Origin: Bacteroidales bacterium | Lineage (GTDB): Bacteria > Bacteroidota > Bacteroidia > Bacteroidales > UBA932 | NCBI GenBank assembly: GCA_017509685.1 | Contig: JAFWPA010000005.1 | Coordinates: 1 to 64,000, forward strand | Reading direction: 5' to 3' | Length of the DNA: 64,000 bases | In this document: positions 35,606 through 43,574 of the stretch, in pieces | How positions within the stretch are numbered: the stretch's first letter is position 1 | How the letters are laid out: each line of letters opens with the position of its first letter | Program-made: the position numbers and the translations under genes | Notes under the pieces: generated by a model | The model's input: only the letters and a program-made list of their open reading frames with translations | What the model was told of the DNA's origin: nothing | Databases searched by the model: none

Positions 35606-38074
35606 TTACATTCCCATAATACTGCTCATGGATTCGGCCGTGGTGCTGCTGTTCAGCTGGCTCTCGTTCTCGATGGAACGACGGGCTTTCTTGGTGCTGT
35701 AGTTGCCCTGCTTGCCGAAGGTCCAGCTGATCTGGAAGGTGATGGCCCTCATGGGGATCACGGAAGAGGAAGTGCTGGTGAAGCCGTTACCCTGGGTATA
35801 GCTGGTCATATTCATCTCCAGGCCCTTCATCAGGGGCAGGATGCCATTCAGGGAAAGGCTCAGGCGGTCGTCCAGGAAGGTCTTGGTGATGCCCAGGATG
35901 CCGGCACGCATACCGCTGGAGTAGCCCTGCAGGTTCACGCGGTCTCCCATCAGGAGGAGGTTGGCGCTGATGCGGAAGTCGGCGGGAAGGGTCTGCTGTA
36001 CGCCGGCCATCACATTGTAGCTCCAGCCGCTGTTCTTCTGGTTCAGGACATCGCTGCTGAGGTAGTTGTAGCTGACGCCGCCGTTGAGCGTGAGACGGGT
36101 GGTGGAACCGGGCGTAACCATCAGGAAGGCGTTGAGGCCGGTGGAGCTGTTGCTCACGATGTTGCCGTAGGTGGTGTTCAGGATATTGTTGTCGTCGTAG
36201 AAGCTGTAGGCCGATATGCCGTTGCCGGTATAGCTCTGCCGCAGGGTGGCGCTTACCATCACCTTGGGCGAATAGAAATTGTACACCAGGGAGAGGTTGT
36301 GGCCCTTTTCGGTATCCAGGTCGCTGTTACCATAGCTGCGGGCGGTGGGGTCCGACGTGTCCACGTAGGGGTTCAGGTAGGAGATACCCGGACGGCTGAT
36401 GCGCATATTGTAGCTGATGCCGATATTCTGTGTAAGGGTGGGGCTCCACTGGATGCTGGCCGAAGGGACCAGGTTGCCATAGTTCACGCTGAAGGGGTTG
36501 GTCATGGCCGTGGAATTATAGGACTGCCAGGTGTGCTCATAGCGCACGCCGGCCTTGAGGCCCCAGTTGCCCAGCTTGGCATCCAGCTCGGTATAGGCGG
36601 CGCCGATGCGGTTATAGAAGTCGTACTGCAGGCTGGAGGCGGGGTTCTCCACGAAGGTGCTGCCGTTCCACAGGTAGTCCGTCTGATCCGAAGAATTGTG
36701 CCGGTAGATATACTTGGCGCCGGTGTTCAGGGTGAGAGCGCTTCCCAACGGGGTGGTGAAATCGGCCTGGAAAGTGTGGTCGAAGGAGCCGGTGTTACCC
36801 AGGCTCTTGCGGTCCGTGAGGTCGAAGCCGGCGATAGAGCTGCCGTTGAAGGTATTCAGGCTGTTGTTCACGGAAGGGGCGCCGTTGAACTGATAGCTCA
36901 GGACCAGGCTGCGGCCGGGGGCATCGGCCCACAGGTGCTGATAATCGGCTCCCAGGGACAGGCTGGTGCGGTTGTTCACGCTCTCCGTGGTGCCAGTGTA
37001 GCCGAAGGGATCGGCCCCGGGCGTGGTGAAGATGGTGTTGGTGATGCCGCTGCTGTTCTTCATGCCGAAGTGCATCACGCCTACGGTGGCGCTCACCAGG
37101 TTCAGGGTGTCAATCTCATAGCTCACGCTGCCGTTCACCATGGCCATGGGCATGGTCATGTCGGAGGTGGTGTGGGTGCTGGTAGAGAAGCCGCTGTCCT
37201 GCGTGCGCTCCATGTCACTGGTGGTGCCCTTGGACACGTTGTACATGGCGTTGGCGTTGATGCTGGCGCTCAGTTTGCCTTTCTGCAGGCTGGCGCTTAC
37301 GCCGGCGCCGCCACCGCGGGTAGAACCCATGGCCGTCACCGTGCCGTAGAAACCATCGGCCGCAGAAACGCCGCCCGTGACTTCCTTGTTGGTGGTGATG
37401 TTGAGCACGCCGCCCACACCCTCGGCGTCATACTTCACGCCGGGATTGGTGACCACCTCGATGTTCTTCACGGTGCTGGCGGGCATCATCTTGAAAATGG
37501 TAGAGGCGTTCTGGCTCATCATCTGATTGGGCTTCCCGTCCACGTACACCTGGAAACTGCTGCTGCCGTTCACGGAAATATTGTCCTGGCCGTCCACGGA
37601 AACCATGGGCACTTTGCGCAGCATGTCCAATACGGTGCTGGTCTTGGAGTCCACGTCGTCCTCTACATTATAGGTCATCTTGTCCACTTCCATTTTCACC
37701 AGCGGACGCATGGCCGTCACCTGGCCGGCCTTCAGCATCTCGGCGCTGTCCTGGGCCAGGATCTCTCCCAAGTCCACCACATCGGTGTCGGCGGGAACGG
37801 TGAAGTAGCGGCGCTGCACCTGGCGGCCCAGGTTGTCGAACACCAGCACGTAATCTCCCTCCAGCGTGAAACTGTGAGAGAAATTACCTTCTTCGTCAGT
37901 GGTGGTGAAAGCCACGGCCTTCTCCAGGTCCGGCAGACGGTAGAACTGCAGGATGGCGGCGGGCTCACCCACGCGGGTAAGGGAATCCAACACCACACCT
38001 TTAACGGTAGTCTTCTGGGCGAAGGCGCTCAGGCTCACGAGCGCTGCAAGGGCTAAAACGACAATCTTTTTCAT
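35606..38074 (-). CDS. Outer-membrane beta-barrel family protein (TonB-receptor-like)
   Basis: An 822-residue outer-membrane protein. The start at 38074 gives a signal peptide (ALVSLSAFAQ). A carboxypeptidase-regulatory/SpaA-like domain spans about 20-105, a TonB-plug-like domain about 125-230 (VLDMLRKVPMVSVDGQDNISVNGSSSFQVYVDG-type sequence, then GVKYDAEGVGGVLNITT), and the rest is an Asn/Ser/Thr-rich barrel of the OMP_b-brl_3 kind. These differ from SusC and have no SusD partner. It probably forms an operon with the kinase and regulator that follow. The ligand is unknown. Confidence 0.82.
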   Translation of the reverse strand: MKKIVVLALAALVSLSAFAQKTTVKGVVLDSLTRVGEPAAILQFYRLPDLEKAVAFTTTDEEGNFSHSFTLEGDYVLVFDNLGRQVQRRYFTVPADTDVVDLGEILAQDSAEMLKAGQVTAMRPLVKMEVDKMTYNVEDDVDSKTSTVLDMLRKVPMVSVDGQDNISVNGSSSFQVYVDGKPNQMMSQNASTIFKMMPASTVKNIEVVTNPGVKYDAEGVGGVLNITTNKEVTGGVSAADGFYGTVTAMGSTRGGGAGVSASLQKGKLSASINANAMYNVSKGTTSDMERTQDSGFSTSTHTTSDMTMPMAMVNGSVSYEIDTLNLVSATVGVMHFGMKNSSGITNTIFTTPGADPFGYTGTTESVNNRTSLSLGADYQHLWADAPGRSLVLSYQFNGAPSVNNSLNTFNGSSIAGFDLTDRKSLGNTGSFDHTFQADFTTPLGSALTLNTGAKYIYRHNSSDQTDYLWNGSTFVENPASSLQYDFYNRIGAAYTELDAKLGNWGLKAGVRYEHTWQSYNSTAMTNPFSVNYGNLVPSASIQWSPTLTQNIGISYNMRISRPGISYLNPYVDTSDPTARSYGNSDLDTEKGHNLSLVYNFYSPKVMVSATLRQSYTGNGISAYSFYDDNNILNTTYGNIVSNSSTGLNAFLMVTPGSTTRLTLNGGVSYNYLSSDVLNQKNSGWSYNVMAGVQQTLPADFRISANLLLMGDRVNLQGYSSGMRAGILGITKTFLDDRLSLSLNGILPLMKGLEMNMTSYTQGNGFTSTSSSVIPMRAITFQISWTFGKQGNYSTKKARRSIENESQLNSSTTAESMSSIMGM

Positions 38075-38182
38075 ATGCTTTTTGACTATTTTGCGATTTC
38101 CGAAAGCAAAAGTAAGGCAAAAAGCAAGGGTGACCGGCCGCTTTTCGACCAGTCCCCCGTTTTCTTCGACGAATGCTTTTTT

Positions 38183-38218
38183 CTCCGTGTGCACCAGAGC
38201 CTTCCAGCGCACACGGAG
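38183..38218. repeat. Palindromic repeat, third copy of the GH43-type element
   Basis: A perfect 10-bp inverted repeat (CTCCGTGTGC/GCACACGGAG) with a 16-nt loop, about 110 nt upstream of the outer-membrane protein gene. It contains GTGTGCAC-N14-GCACACGG (38187-38216), exactly the arms and spacer length of the two copies inside the GH43 gene. T-runs are on the wrong side for a terminator. Confidence 0.7.
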
Positions 38219-38253
38219 GAACACGGCGTAACGAGCTATGGGCCGAAAACATG

Positions 38254-38285
38254 TAACGCCATGACCCGATGGTTATGGCGTTACG
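38254..38285 (-). terminator. Hairpin downstream of the small cysteine protein gene
   Basis: A perfect 10-bp stem (GTAACGCCAT/ATGGCGTTAC) with a 12-nt loop, followed by ATGTTTTC on the minus strand. It is 36 nt past the stop codon of the small protein and could terminate it. Confidence 0.55.
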
Positions 38286-38321
38286 AGAAAAGGGCGGAAA
38301 GTTCGGGACGGGACGTTCCAA

Positions 38322-38516
38322 TTACTGATACTTGGTGAAGTTGTACTTTTCCCGAAGGGCCGCTTTGGTTTCTTCGTCCTGGTGGGTGAAGTAGCCCTTG
38401 AAGCCAGGGCAGAAGTTAATATGCCAGCGCCAAAAGCGGCCGATGGCAGACTTGGGATTCTTGTCGTAATGCGCGCGAAGCTTGCAGTTCTCGCAAGGGT
38501 ATTGTTGTTCAGCCAT
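38322..38516 (-). CDS. Small conserved-looking cysteine protein, 64 residues
   Basis: From the ATG at 38516 the protein has 64 residues, is basic and aromatic, and has three cysteines: a CxxC pair (YPCENCKLRAHYDKNPKS) and a third in INFCPGFKGYF. The CxxC plus a later Cys could bind metal, but a fourth ligand is not obvious (two His are nearby). There is no signal peptide or membrane segment, so it is likely cytosolic. I recall similar short hypothetical proteins in Bacteroides-type genomes but cannot name a family. It is followed by a hairpin terminator. Confidence 0.65.
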   Translation of the reverse strand: MAEQQYPCENCKLRAHYDKNPKSAIGRFWRWHINFCPGFKGYFTHQDEETKAALREKYNFTKYQ

Positions 38517-38564
38517 AACGTGATAATAGTATCTATATTGCAAAATTACTAAAAATATGGTGCT

Positions 38565-38675
38565 CTACAACTTTGCCGTTTTCGTAAACCACGAACTCCA
38601 TACTCTGCAGGACGAGCTGGAGAATACCACCAGGCCTATGCAGAAGGCTAGAATAACCTTTGCAATGCGTTTCAT
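38565..38675 (-). CDS. Possible 36-residue lipoprotein peptide
   Basis: A short frame (ATG 38675, stop 38565) between the GH94 gene and the small cysteine protein. The translation starts MKRIAKVILAFCIGL, then VVFSSSSC: a basic N-terminus, a hydrophobic core and a Ser-rich lipobox with Cys23, followed by 13 residues. It begins 4 nt after the GH94 stop. It could be a real micro-lipoprotein or the remnant of a larger lipoprotein gene. There is no independent support beyond the signal-like pattern. Confidence 0.4.
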   Translation of the reverse strand: MKRIAKVILAFCIGLVVFSSSSCRVWSSWFTKTAKL

Positions 38676-38679
38676 CGGC

Positions 38680-41058
38680 CTATAATTCTATCTCCAGCAC
38701 CTGACGGCCGGGGCGGTAAGGGATGAACTGGCCACCCTTCTTGCCGGTGTAGTGGATGGTGAGATCGTATTCGGCGTCGCGGAAACGGCGACGGATGCGG
38801 TAAGTGCCGATGGGAATGCACGGTTCTATCAGGAGGCCGTCGAACTGCGGCTTGATGCCCAGCAGGGCCTCGCTCACGGCCTTCCAGGTCCAGGCGGCGG
38901 TGCCGGTGAGCCAGCTGTTCTTGCCTTCACCGGGGCGGGCGGCGTCCTTGCCGGCCACCATCTGACAGAAGACATAAGGCTCTACCTTACGCAGGGACTG
39001 GTCCTTGCAGAACGCGGGCGTAATCTTCTGATAATGGCGCCAGGCATCCTGCGCACGGCCGGCCATGGCCTCGCCGATAATCACCCACGGATTGTTGTGG
39101 CAGAAGATGCCGGCGTTCTCCTTATAGCCTTCGGGATAGGAACTGATTTCCCCGTAGTCCTTGATAAACTTGGAATAGGCGGGATTGTTGAGCACCAGGC
39201 CGTACTCGCATTCCAGATATTTCACAGCAGAATCAAGCGCTTTGTCGCACAGGCCTTCATCGGCGCCGATACGGGCCATGGTGCACCAGCCCTGGCTCTC
39301 GATGAACACCTTTCCTTCGGGGCATTCGTCGGAGCCGATCTTGCGGCCATAGTAGTCGTAGGCGCGCAGGAACCATTCGCCGTCCCAGCCGTCCTTCTTC
39401 ACGGCCTCTTCCATGGCGGCAACGGCCTTCTTCACATCAACGGCGTCGCTGTCCCCGATGCGCTCCAGCAGTTCAGCGAAATCCTTTCCTTCGGCCACGA
39501 ACAGGCCGGCAATCATCAGGGATTCGGCCTTGGAGCCTTCGGTCTTGTTCTCTGTGGTCTGGAAAGATTCGTCGGGGTTGTCGGAGAAGCAGTTCAGGTT
39601 AAGGCAGTCGTTCCAGTCGGCCCGGCCGATGAGCGGCAGCCCGTGGGGGCCCAGGTTGTCCGTCACGTGCTTGAAGCTGATCTTCAGGTGCTCCAGCAGC
39701 GAAACTTCTGTTCCAGGCTTGTTGTCAAAGGGCACCGGTTCTTTTAGGATGCCGAAGTCGCCGGTTTCCCGGATATAGGCCACTGTGCCGAAGATGAGCC
39801 ACAGCGGGTCATCGTTGAAACCGCCGCCGATGTCGTTGTTGCCCCGCTTGGTGAGCGGCTGGTACTGGTGATAGCACCCGCCGTCTGGGAACTGCGTGGA
39901 GGCGATGTCGATGATGCGCTGGCGGGCCCGTTCCGGAATCATGTGCACAATGCCGGTGAGGTCCTGGTTGGAATCCCGGAAGCCCATTCCCCGGCCGATA
40001 CCGCTCTCGAAGTAGCTGGCGCTGCGGCTGAAGAAGAAGGTGATCATGCACTGGTACTGGTTCCAGATATTCACGGTACGGTCCAGTTCCGGCACGTCCG
40101 ATTCCACGGTAAAGCGGCCCAGGAGCCCGTCCCAATAGGATTTCAGCTGGTCAAAAGCGGCATTCACCTGTGCGGGGGTAGCAAAAGCCTGCATCATATG
40201 CAGCGCCTTGGCCTTATTGATGACGCCGGGGGCGCTGAACTTCTCTTCCGGCTTGTTCTCCACGTAACCCAGGACGAAGATGATTTCCTCCGTGGCACCG
40301 GGAGCCAGCGTAAGGTCAAAGCGGTGGGAGGCGATGGGGCTCCAGCCGTGAGCCCGGGAGTTCCCCGAAGTGCCCGCCAGCACCTGCTGCGGGGCCTCGA
40401 AGCCGTTGTACATGCCCAGGAACGTCTCCCGGTCTGTGTCGAAGCCGTCCATGGGGCGGTTGGCGCCGAAGAAAGCATAATGGTCCCGGCGTTCGCGGTA
40501 TTCCGTCTTGTGGTAGATGACGCTGCCCTCTATCTCCACCTCGCCGGTGGACAGGTTGCGCTGGAAGTTCTCCATATCCGTGGAAGCATTCCACAGACAC
40601 CATTCGGCAAAGGAATAGAGCTGGACGGACTTGGGCGTCTTGCCCTGGTTGGTGAGCCGCACGCGGTGCACCTCGCAGCGGTGGCCGATGGGCACGAAGA
40701 AGAGGACATCGGCCTTAACGCCATCCTTCTCCCCGGTAACGCGGGTATAGCCCATGCCGTGCCGGCACTCGTAGAAGTCCAGCGGGGTCTTGCAGGGTTT
40801 CCAGCCCGGATTCCAGACCGTATCCCCGTCTTTGATATAGTAATAGCGGCCACCTGCATCCATGGGCACCCCGTTGTAACGGTACCTCAGGATACGGCGG
40901 AACTTGGCGTCCTTGCAGAAACAGTAGCCACCGGCGGTATTGGAGATAAGGGAGAAGAAATCTTCCGTCCCCAGGTAATTGATCCAAGGCCAGGGAGTGG
41001 CCGGGTTGGTGATGACGTATTCACGGTTGGCGTCATCGAAGTGTCCGAATTGTTTCAT
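38680..41058 (-). CDS. Cellobiose phosphorylase (GH94)
   Basis: A 792-residue cytosolic enzyme that splits cellobiose with phosphate into glucose-1-phosphate and glucose. It matches Cellulomonas cellobiose phosphorylase by eye over nearly its full length: YGHFDD-type start ([15 protein letters not shown]), YPWINYLG-like [59 protein letters not shown], and [14 protein letters not shown] with the catalytic Asp at D484. There is no signal peptide. The ATG at 41058 is preferred to a GTG nine bases upstream. It is divergent from a lipoprotein GH3; no dedicated cellobiose permease is nearby. Confidence 0.93.
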   Translation of the reverse strand: MKQFGHFDDANREYVITNPATPWPWINYLGTEDFFSLISNTAGGYCFCKDAKFRRILRYRYNGVPMDAGGRYYYIKDGDTVWNPGWKPCKTPLDFYECRHGMGYTRVTGEKDGVKADVLFFVPIGHRCEVHRVRLTNQGKTPKSVQLYSFAEWCLWNASTDMENFQRNLSTGEVEIEGSVIYHKTEYRERRDHYAFFGANRPMDGFDTDRETFLGMYNGFEAPQQVLAGTSGNSRAHGWSPIASHRFDLTLAPGATEEIIFVLGYVENKPEEKFSAPGVINKAKALHMMQAFATPAQVNAAFDQLKSYWDGLLGRFTVESDVPELDRTVNIWNQYQCMITFFFSRSASYFESGIGRGMGFRDSNQDLTGIVHMIPERARQRIIDIASTQFPDGGCYHQYQPLTKRGNNDIGGGFNDDPLWLIFGTVAYIRETGDFGILKEPVPFDNKPGTEVSLLEHLKISFKHVTDNLGPHGLPLIGRADWNDCLNLNCFSDNPDESFQTTENKTEGSKAESLMIAGLFVAEGKDFAELLERIGDSDAVDVKKAVAAMEEAVKKDGWDGEWFLRAYDYYGRKIGSDECPEGKVFIESQGWCTMARIGADEGLCDKALDSAVKYLECEYGLVLNNPAYSKFIKDYGEISSYPEGYKENAGIFCHNNPWVIIGEAMAGRAQDAWRHYQKITPAFCKDQSLRKVEPYVFCQMVAGKDAARPGEGKNSWLTGTAAWTWKAVSEALLGIKPQFDGLLIEPCIPIGTYRIRRRFRDAEYDLTIHYTGKKGGQFIPYRPGRQVLEIEL

Positions 41059-41153
41059 AACCCACAAAGTTATATACAGATTCCCGGATTTGCAAATGAG
41101 TACAATTGTTTTTCCAGATTGTCACAAAGTGTTTTAAATATGGTATTTTCCAT

Positions 41154-41161
41154 TAACTTTG
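41154..41161 (+). promoter_or_regulatory. -7 box upstream of the second GH3 gene
   Basis: TAACTTTG matches TAnnTTTG, 35 nt before the ATG, in the 138-nt AT-rich gap shared with the divergent GH94 gene. The -33 region has only a partial match (GTTTT). Confidence 0.5.
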
Positions 41162-41196
41162 CGTTACGACACAAAAACCGATACCTTTTTAACAAT

Positions 41197-43500
41197 ATGA
41201 AGAAAATCATGCTTCTTTCTGCCGCAGTCCTGGCCCTCGCAGGTTGCCAGAGCGGTGAGCCCCAGCTGGCTAACTCTTCCGTGAAGAAAGTCCTCAAGGC
41301 CATGACGCTGGAGGAAAAAGTTCACTTTGTGATTGGAATGGGTATGGCCGGCAGCGACGGCACCACCGCCGTGGTGGGTGCCACGGACGACATCGTCCCC
41401 GGCGCCGCAGGTACCACCTACCCCATCCCCCGTCTGGGCATTCCCAGCATCGTCCTGGCCGACGGCCCCGCCGGCCTGCGCATCAACCCCACCCGTCCCG
41501 GGGATGACAACACCTATTACTGCACCCACTTCCCTATCGGCACCCTTCTGGCCAGCACCTGGAACCAGGAACTGGTAGAAAGCGTGGGCGAATCCATGGG
41601 TGAAGAGGTCCACGAGTACGGCGCCGACGTTTACCTGGCCCCCGCCCTCAACATTCACCGTCACCCCCTCAACGGCCGTAACTTCGAGTACTATTCGGAG
41701 GATCCCGTGGTGGCCGGCAAGACCGCTGCCGCCTATGTACGCGGCGTCCAGAAGAACGACGTAGGCACTTCCGTGAAGCACTTCGCCTACAACAATCAGG
41801 AGACCAACCGCACCGGCAACAACGCAGTCATCAGCCCCCGTGCCCAGCGCGAAATCTACCTGAAGGGCTTCGAGATCACCGTGAAGGAATCCGACCCCTG
41901 GACCATCATGAGCTCCTACAACAAGATCAACGGCACCTACACTTCCCAGGACAAAGGCCTCATCACCACTGTACTGCGTGACGAATGGGGCTTCAAGGGC
42001 CTGGTGATGACCGACTGGTACGGCGGAGACGACGGCGCTGCCCAGATCAAGGCCGGCAACGATATGCTGCAGCCCGGCACCGTGCTCCAGTATCAGCAGA
42101 TCATGGGCGCCATCAAGAACGGCACCCTGTCCGAGAAAGAGCTGGACGTGTGCGTGACCCGCTGCCTGGAACTGGTGAAGCGCAGCCCCAAGGTGAAGGG
42201 CTATGCCTACACCAACAAGCCGGACCTCAAGGCCCACGCCGCCGTCACCCGTCAGAGCGCACTGGAAGGCATGGTGCTCCTGGAGAATAACGGCGTACTG
42301 CCCCTGCAGGACGTGAAGAAGGTAGCCGTCTTCGGCTGCACCTCCTACGCCTTCATCGCCGGCGGTACCGGTTCCGGCAACGTGAACCGCGCCTACACCG
42401 TCTCCCTGCTGGACGGCCTCAAGAACGCCGGCTTCCAGGTGGACGACAGCAAGAAAGAAGCGGTCCTCAAGCACATCGCCGACGAAGAGGCCGCCTTCAA
42501 GGCCACCCTCCCCGAAGGAGATATGCTGGCCGCTTTCTACCCGGTTCCCCGTCCCACCGAAATCATCCCCAATGCCCTGGAGCTGGCTGCATCGGCCCTT
42601 AAAAACGACGTGGCCATCATCACCTTCGGCCGCAACAGCGGTGAATTCTTCGACCGCACCAGCGCCGACTTCTCCCTGAACGACGGCGAGCGCAAGCTCC
42701 TTAACAACGTCACCAAGGCCTTCCACGCCGTTGGCAAGAAGGTGGTGGTTGTGCTGAACGTGGGCGGTGTCATCGAAACCGCTTCCTGGAAGAACATCCC
42801 CGACGCCGTGCTGCTGGCCTGGCAGGCCGGTCAGGAAGGCGGCAACTCCGTAACCGACATCCTCACGGGTGTGGAAAGCCCCTCCGGCAAGCTCACCATG
42901 ACCTTCCCGCTGCATCTGATGGACGCCGCTTCTTCCAAGAACTTCCCCATCGACGCCACCAACGAGGTCTACTTTATGAACCGCCGGGAGAACAGCAATG
43001 TGAAGGACGTGGACGTAACCCGTTACGAGGAAGGCATCTACGTGGGTTACCGCTGGTTTGACAAGCAGGGCCTGGAGGTTTCCTATCCCTTCGGCTTTGG
43101 CCTCAGCTACACCAGCTTCGAATATTCCGAACCCACTGTGGTGAACGACGGCAAGACCGTCACCGCCACCGTGCGCGTGAAGAACGTGGGTTCCGTGGCC
43201 GGTAAGGAAGCCGTCCAGCTGTACGTGAGCGCCCCCGCCGGTTCCCTGGACAAGCCCGTGAAGGAACTCAAGGCCTACGCCAAGACCGCCAAGCTGGCCC
43301 CCGGCGAAAGCCAGGTGCTCACCCTCACCTTCCCCACCAGCGAACTGGCCTCCTTTGACGAGGAAAAGAGCGCCTGGGTGGTAGATGCCGGCACCTACTC
43401 CTTCCTGTTCGGCGCCTCTTCCCGCGACATCCGCTGCACGGCCCAGGCCGAAGCCGCCGCTTCCGAGGTGCCCGCCCACCGCGTGCTGCTGATGCAGTAA
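41197..43500 (+). CDS. Glycoside hydrolase family 3 lipoprotein
   Basis: A 767-residue GH3 lipoprotein (signal LALAGC, Cys17). Domain order is as in the GH3 at 31448: barrel with KHFAYNNQETNR and nucleophile D273 (GLVMTDWYGG), alpha/beta domain with GGTGSGNVNRAY, and C-terminal FN3-like domain (about 660-750). The two are clearly paralogues, differing mainly in export signal and in a region around residues 420-470. The frame is open far upstream (to 39868) but that is antisense to GH94 and not coding. A beta-glucosidase acting on short beta-glucans would fit the adjacent cellobiose phosphorylase; this is inference. Confidence 0.88.
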   Translation: MKKIMLLSAAVLALAGCQSGEPQLANSSVKKVLKAMTLEEKVHFVIGMGMAGSDGTTAVVGATDDIVPGAAGTTYPIPRLGIPSIVLADGPAGLRINPTRPGDDNTYYCTHFPIGTLLASTWNQELVESVGESMGEEVHEYGADVYLAPALNIHRHPLNGRNFEYYSEDPVVAGKTAAAYVRGVQKNDVGTSVKHFAYNNQETNRTGNNAVISPRAQREIYLKGFEITVKESDPWTIMSSYNKINGTYTSQDKGLITTVLRDEWGFKGLVMTDWYGGDDGAAQIKAGNDMLQPGTVLQYQQIMGAIKNGTLSEKELDVCVTRCLELVKRSPKVKGYAYTNKPDLKAHAAVTRQSALEGMVLLENNGVLPLQDVKKVAVFGCTSYAFIAGGTGSGNVNRAYTVSLLDGLKNAGFQVDDSKKEAVLKHIADEEAAFKATLPEGDMLAAFYPVPRPTEIIPNALELAASALKNDVAIITFGRNSGEFFDRTSADFSLNDGERKLLNNVTKAFHAVGKKVVVVLNVGGVIETASWKNIPDAVLLAWQAGQEGGNSVTDILTGVESPSGKLTMTFPLHLMDAASSKNFPIDATNEVYFMNRRENSNVKDVDVTRYEEGIYVGYRWFDKQGLEVSYPFGFGLSYTSFEYSEPTVVNDGKTVTATVRVKNVGSVAGKEAVQLYVSAPAGSLDKPVKELKAYAKTAKLAPGESQVLTLTFPTSELASFDEEKSAWVVDAGTYSFLFGASSRDIRCTAQAEAAASEVPAHRVLLMQ

Positions 43501-43516
43501 CGGAACGCTGCCACAC

Positions 43517-43553
43517 AAAAAATCCTGCCCAAAACCGGAGGGCAGGATTTTTT
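43517..43553 (+). terminator. Rho-independent terminator after the second GH3 gene
   Basis: A 14-bp stem (AAAAAATCCTGCCC and its complement), a 9-nt loop and a terminal T-run, directly before the promoter of the next GH3 gene. Confidence 0.92.
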
Positions 43554-43557
43554 ACGT

Positions 43558-43565
43558 TAACTTTG
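43558..43565 (+). promoter_or_regulatory. -7 box 9 nt before the bglX-like start
   Basis: TAACTTTG matches TAnnTTTG and ends 9 nt before the ATG at 43575, leaving room for almost no 5' leader. Confidence 0.55.
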
Positions 43566-43574
43566 CCACAAGAT

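Noticed and set aside
38075..38321. Possible tRNA or small RNA in the gap with two hairpins
   Set aside because: No cloverleaf, anticodon arm or T-loop can be drawn; the gap holds one dispersed palindrome and one terminator-like hairpin.
38523..38540. AT-rich stretch similar to one upstream of queA (ATAATAGTATCnATATT)
   Set aside because: The two copies have opposite orientation relative to the nearest genes and are low-complexity AT sequence, so chance similarity is likely.
39868..41196. Long upstream extension of the second GH3 frame
   Set aside because: The extension lies antisense to GH94 and has no homology; the lipoprotein signal starting at 41197 is the natural start.
41164..43518. 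784-codon frame on the minus strand opposite the second GH3
   Set aside because: Shadow of a well-supported GH3 gene; no domain or signal.
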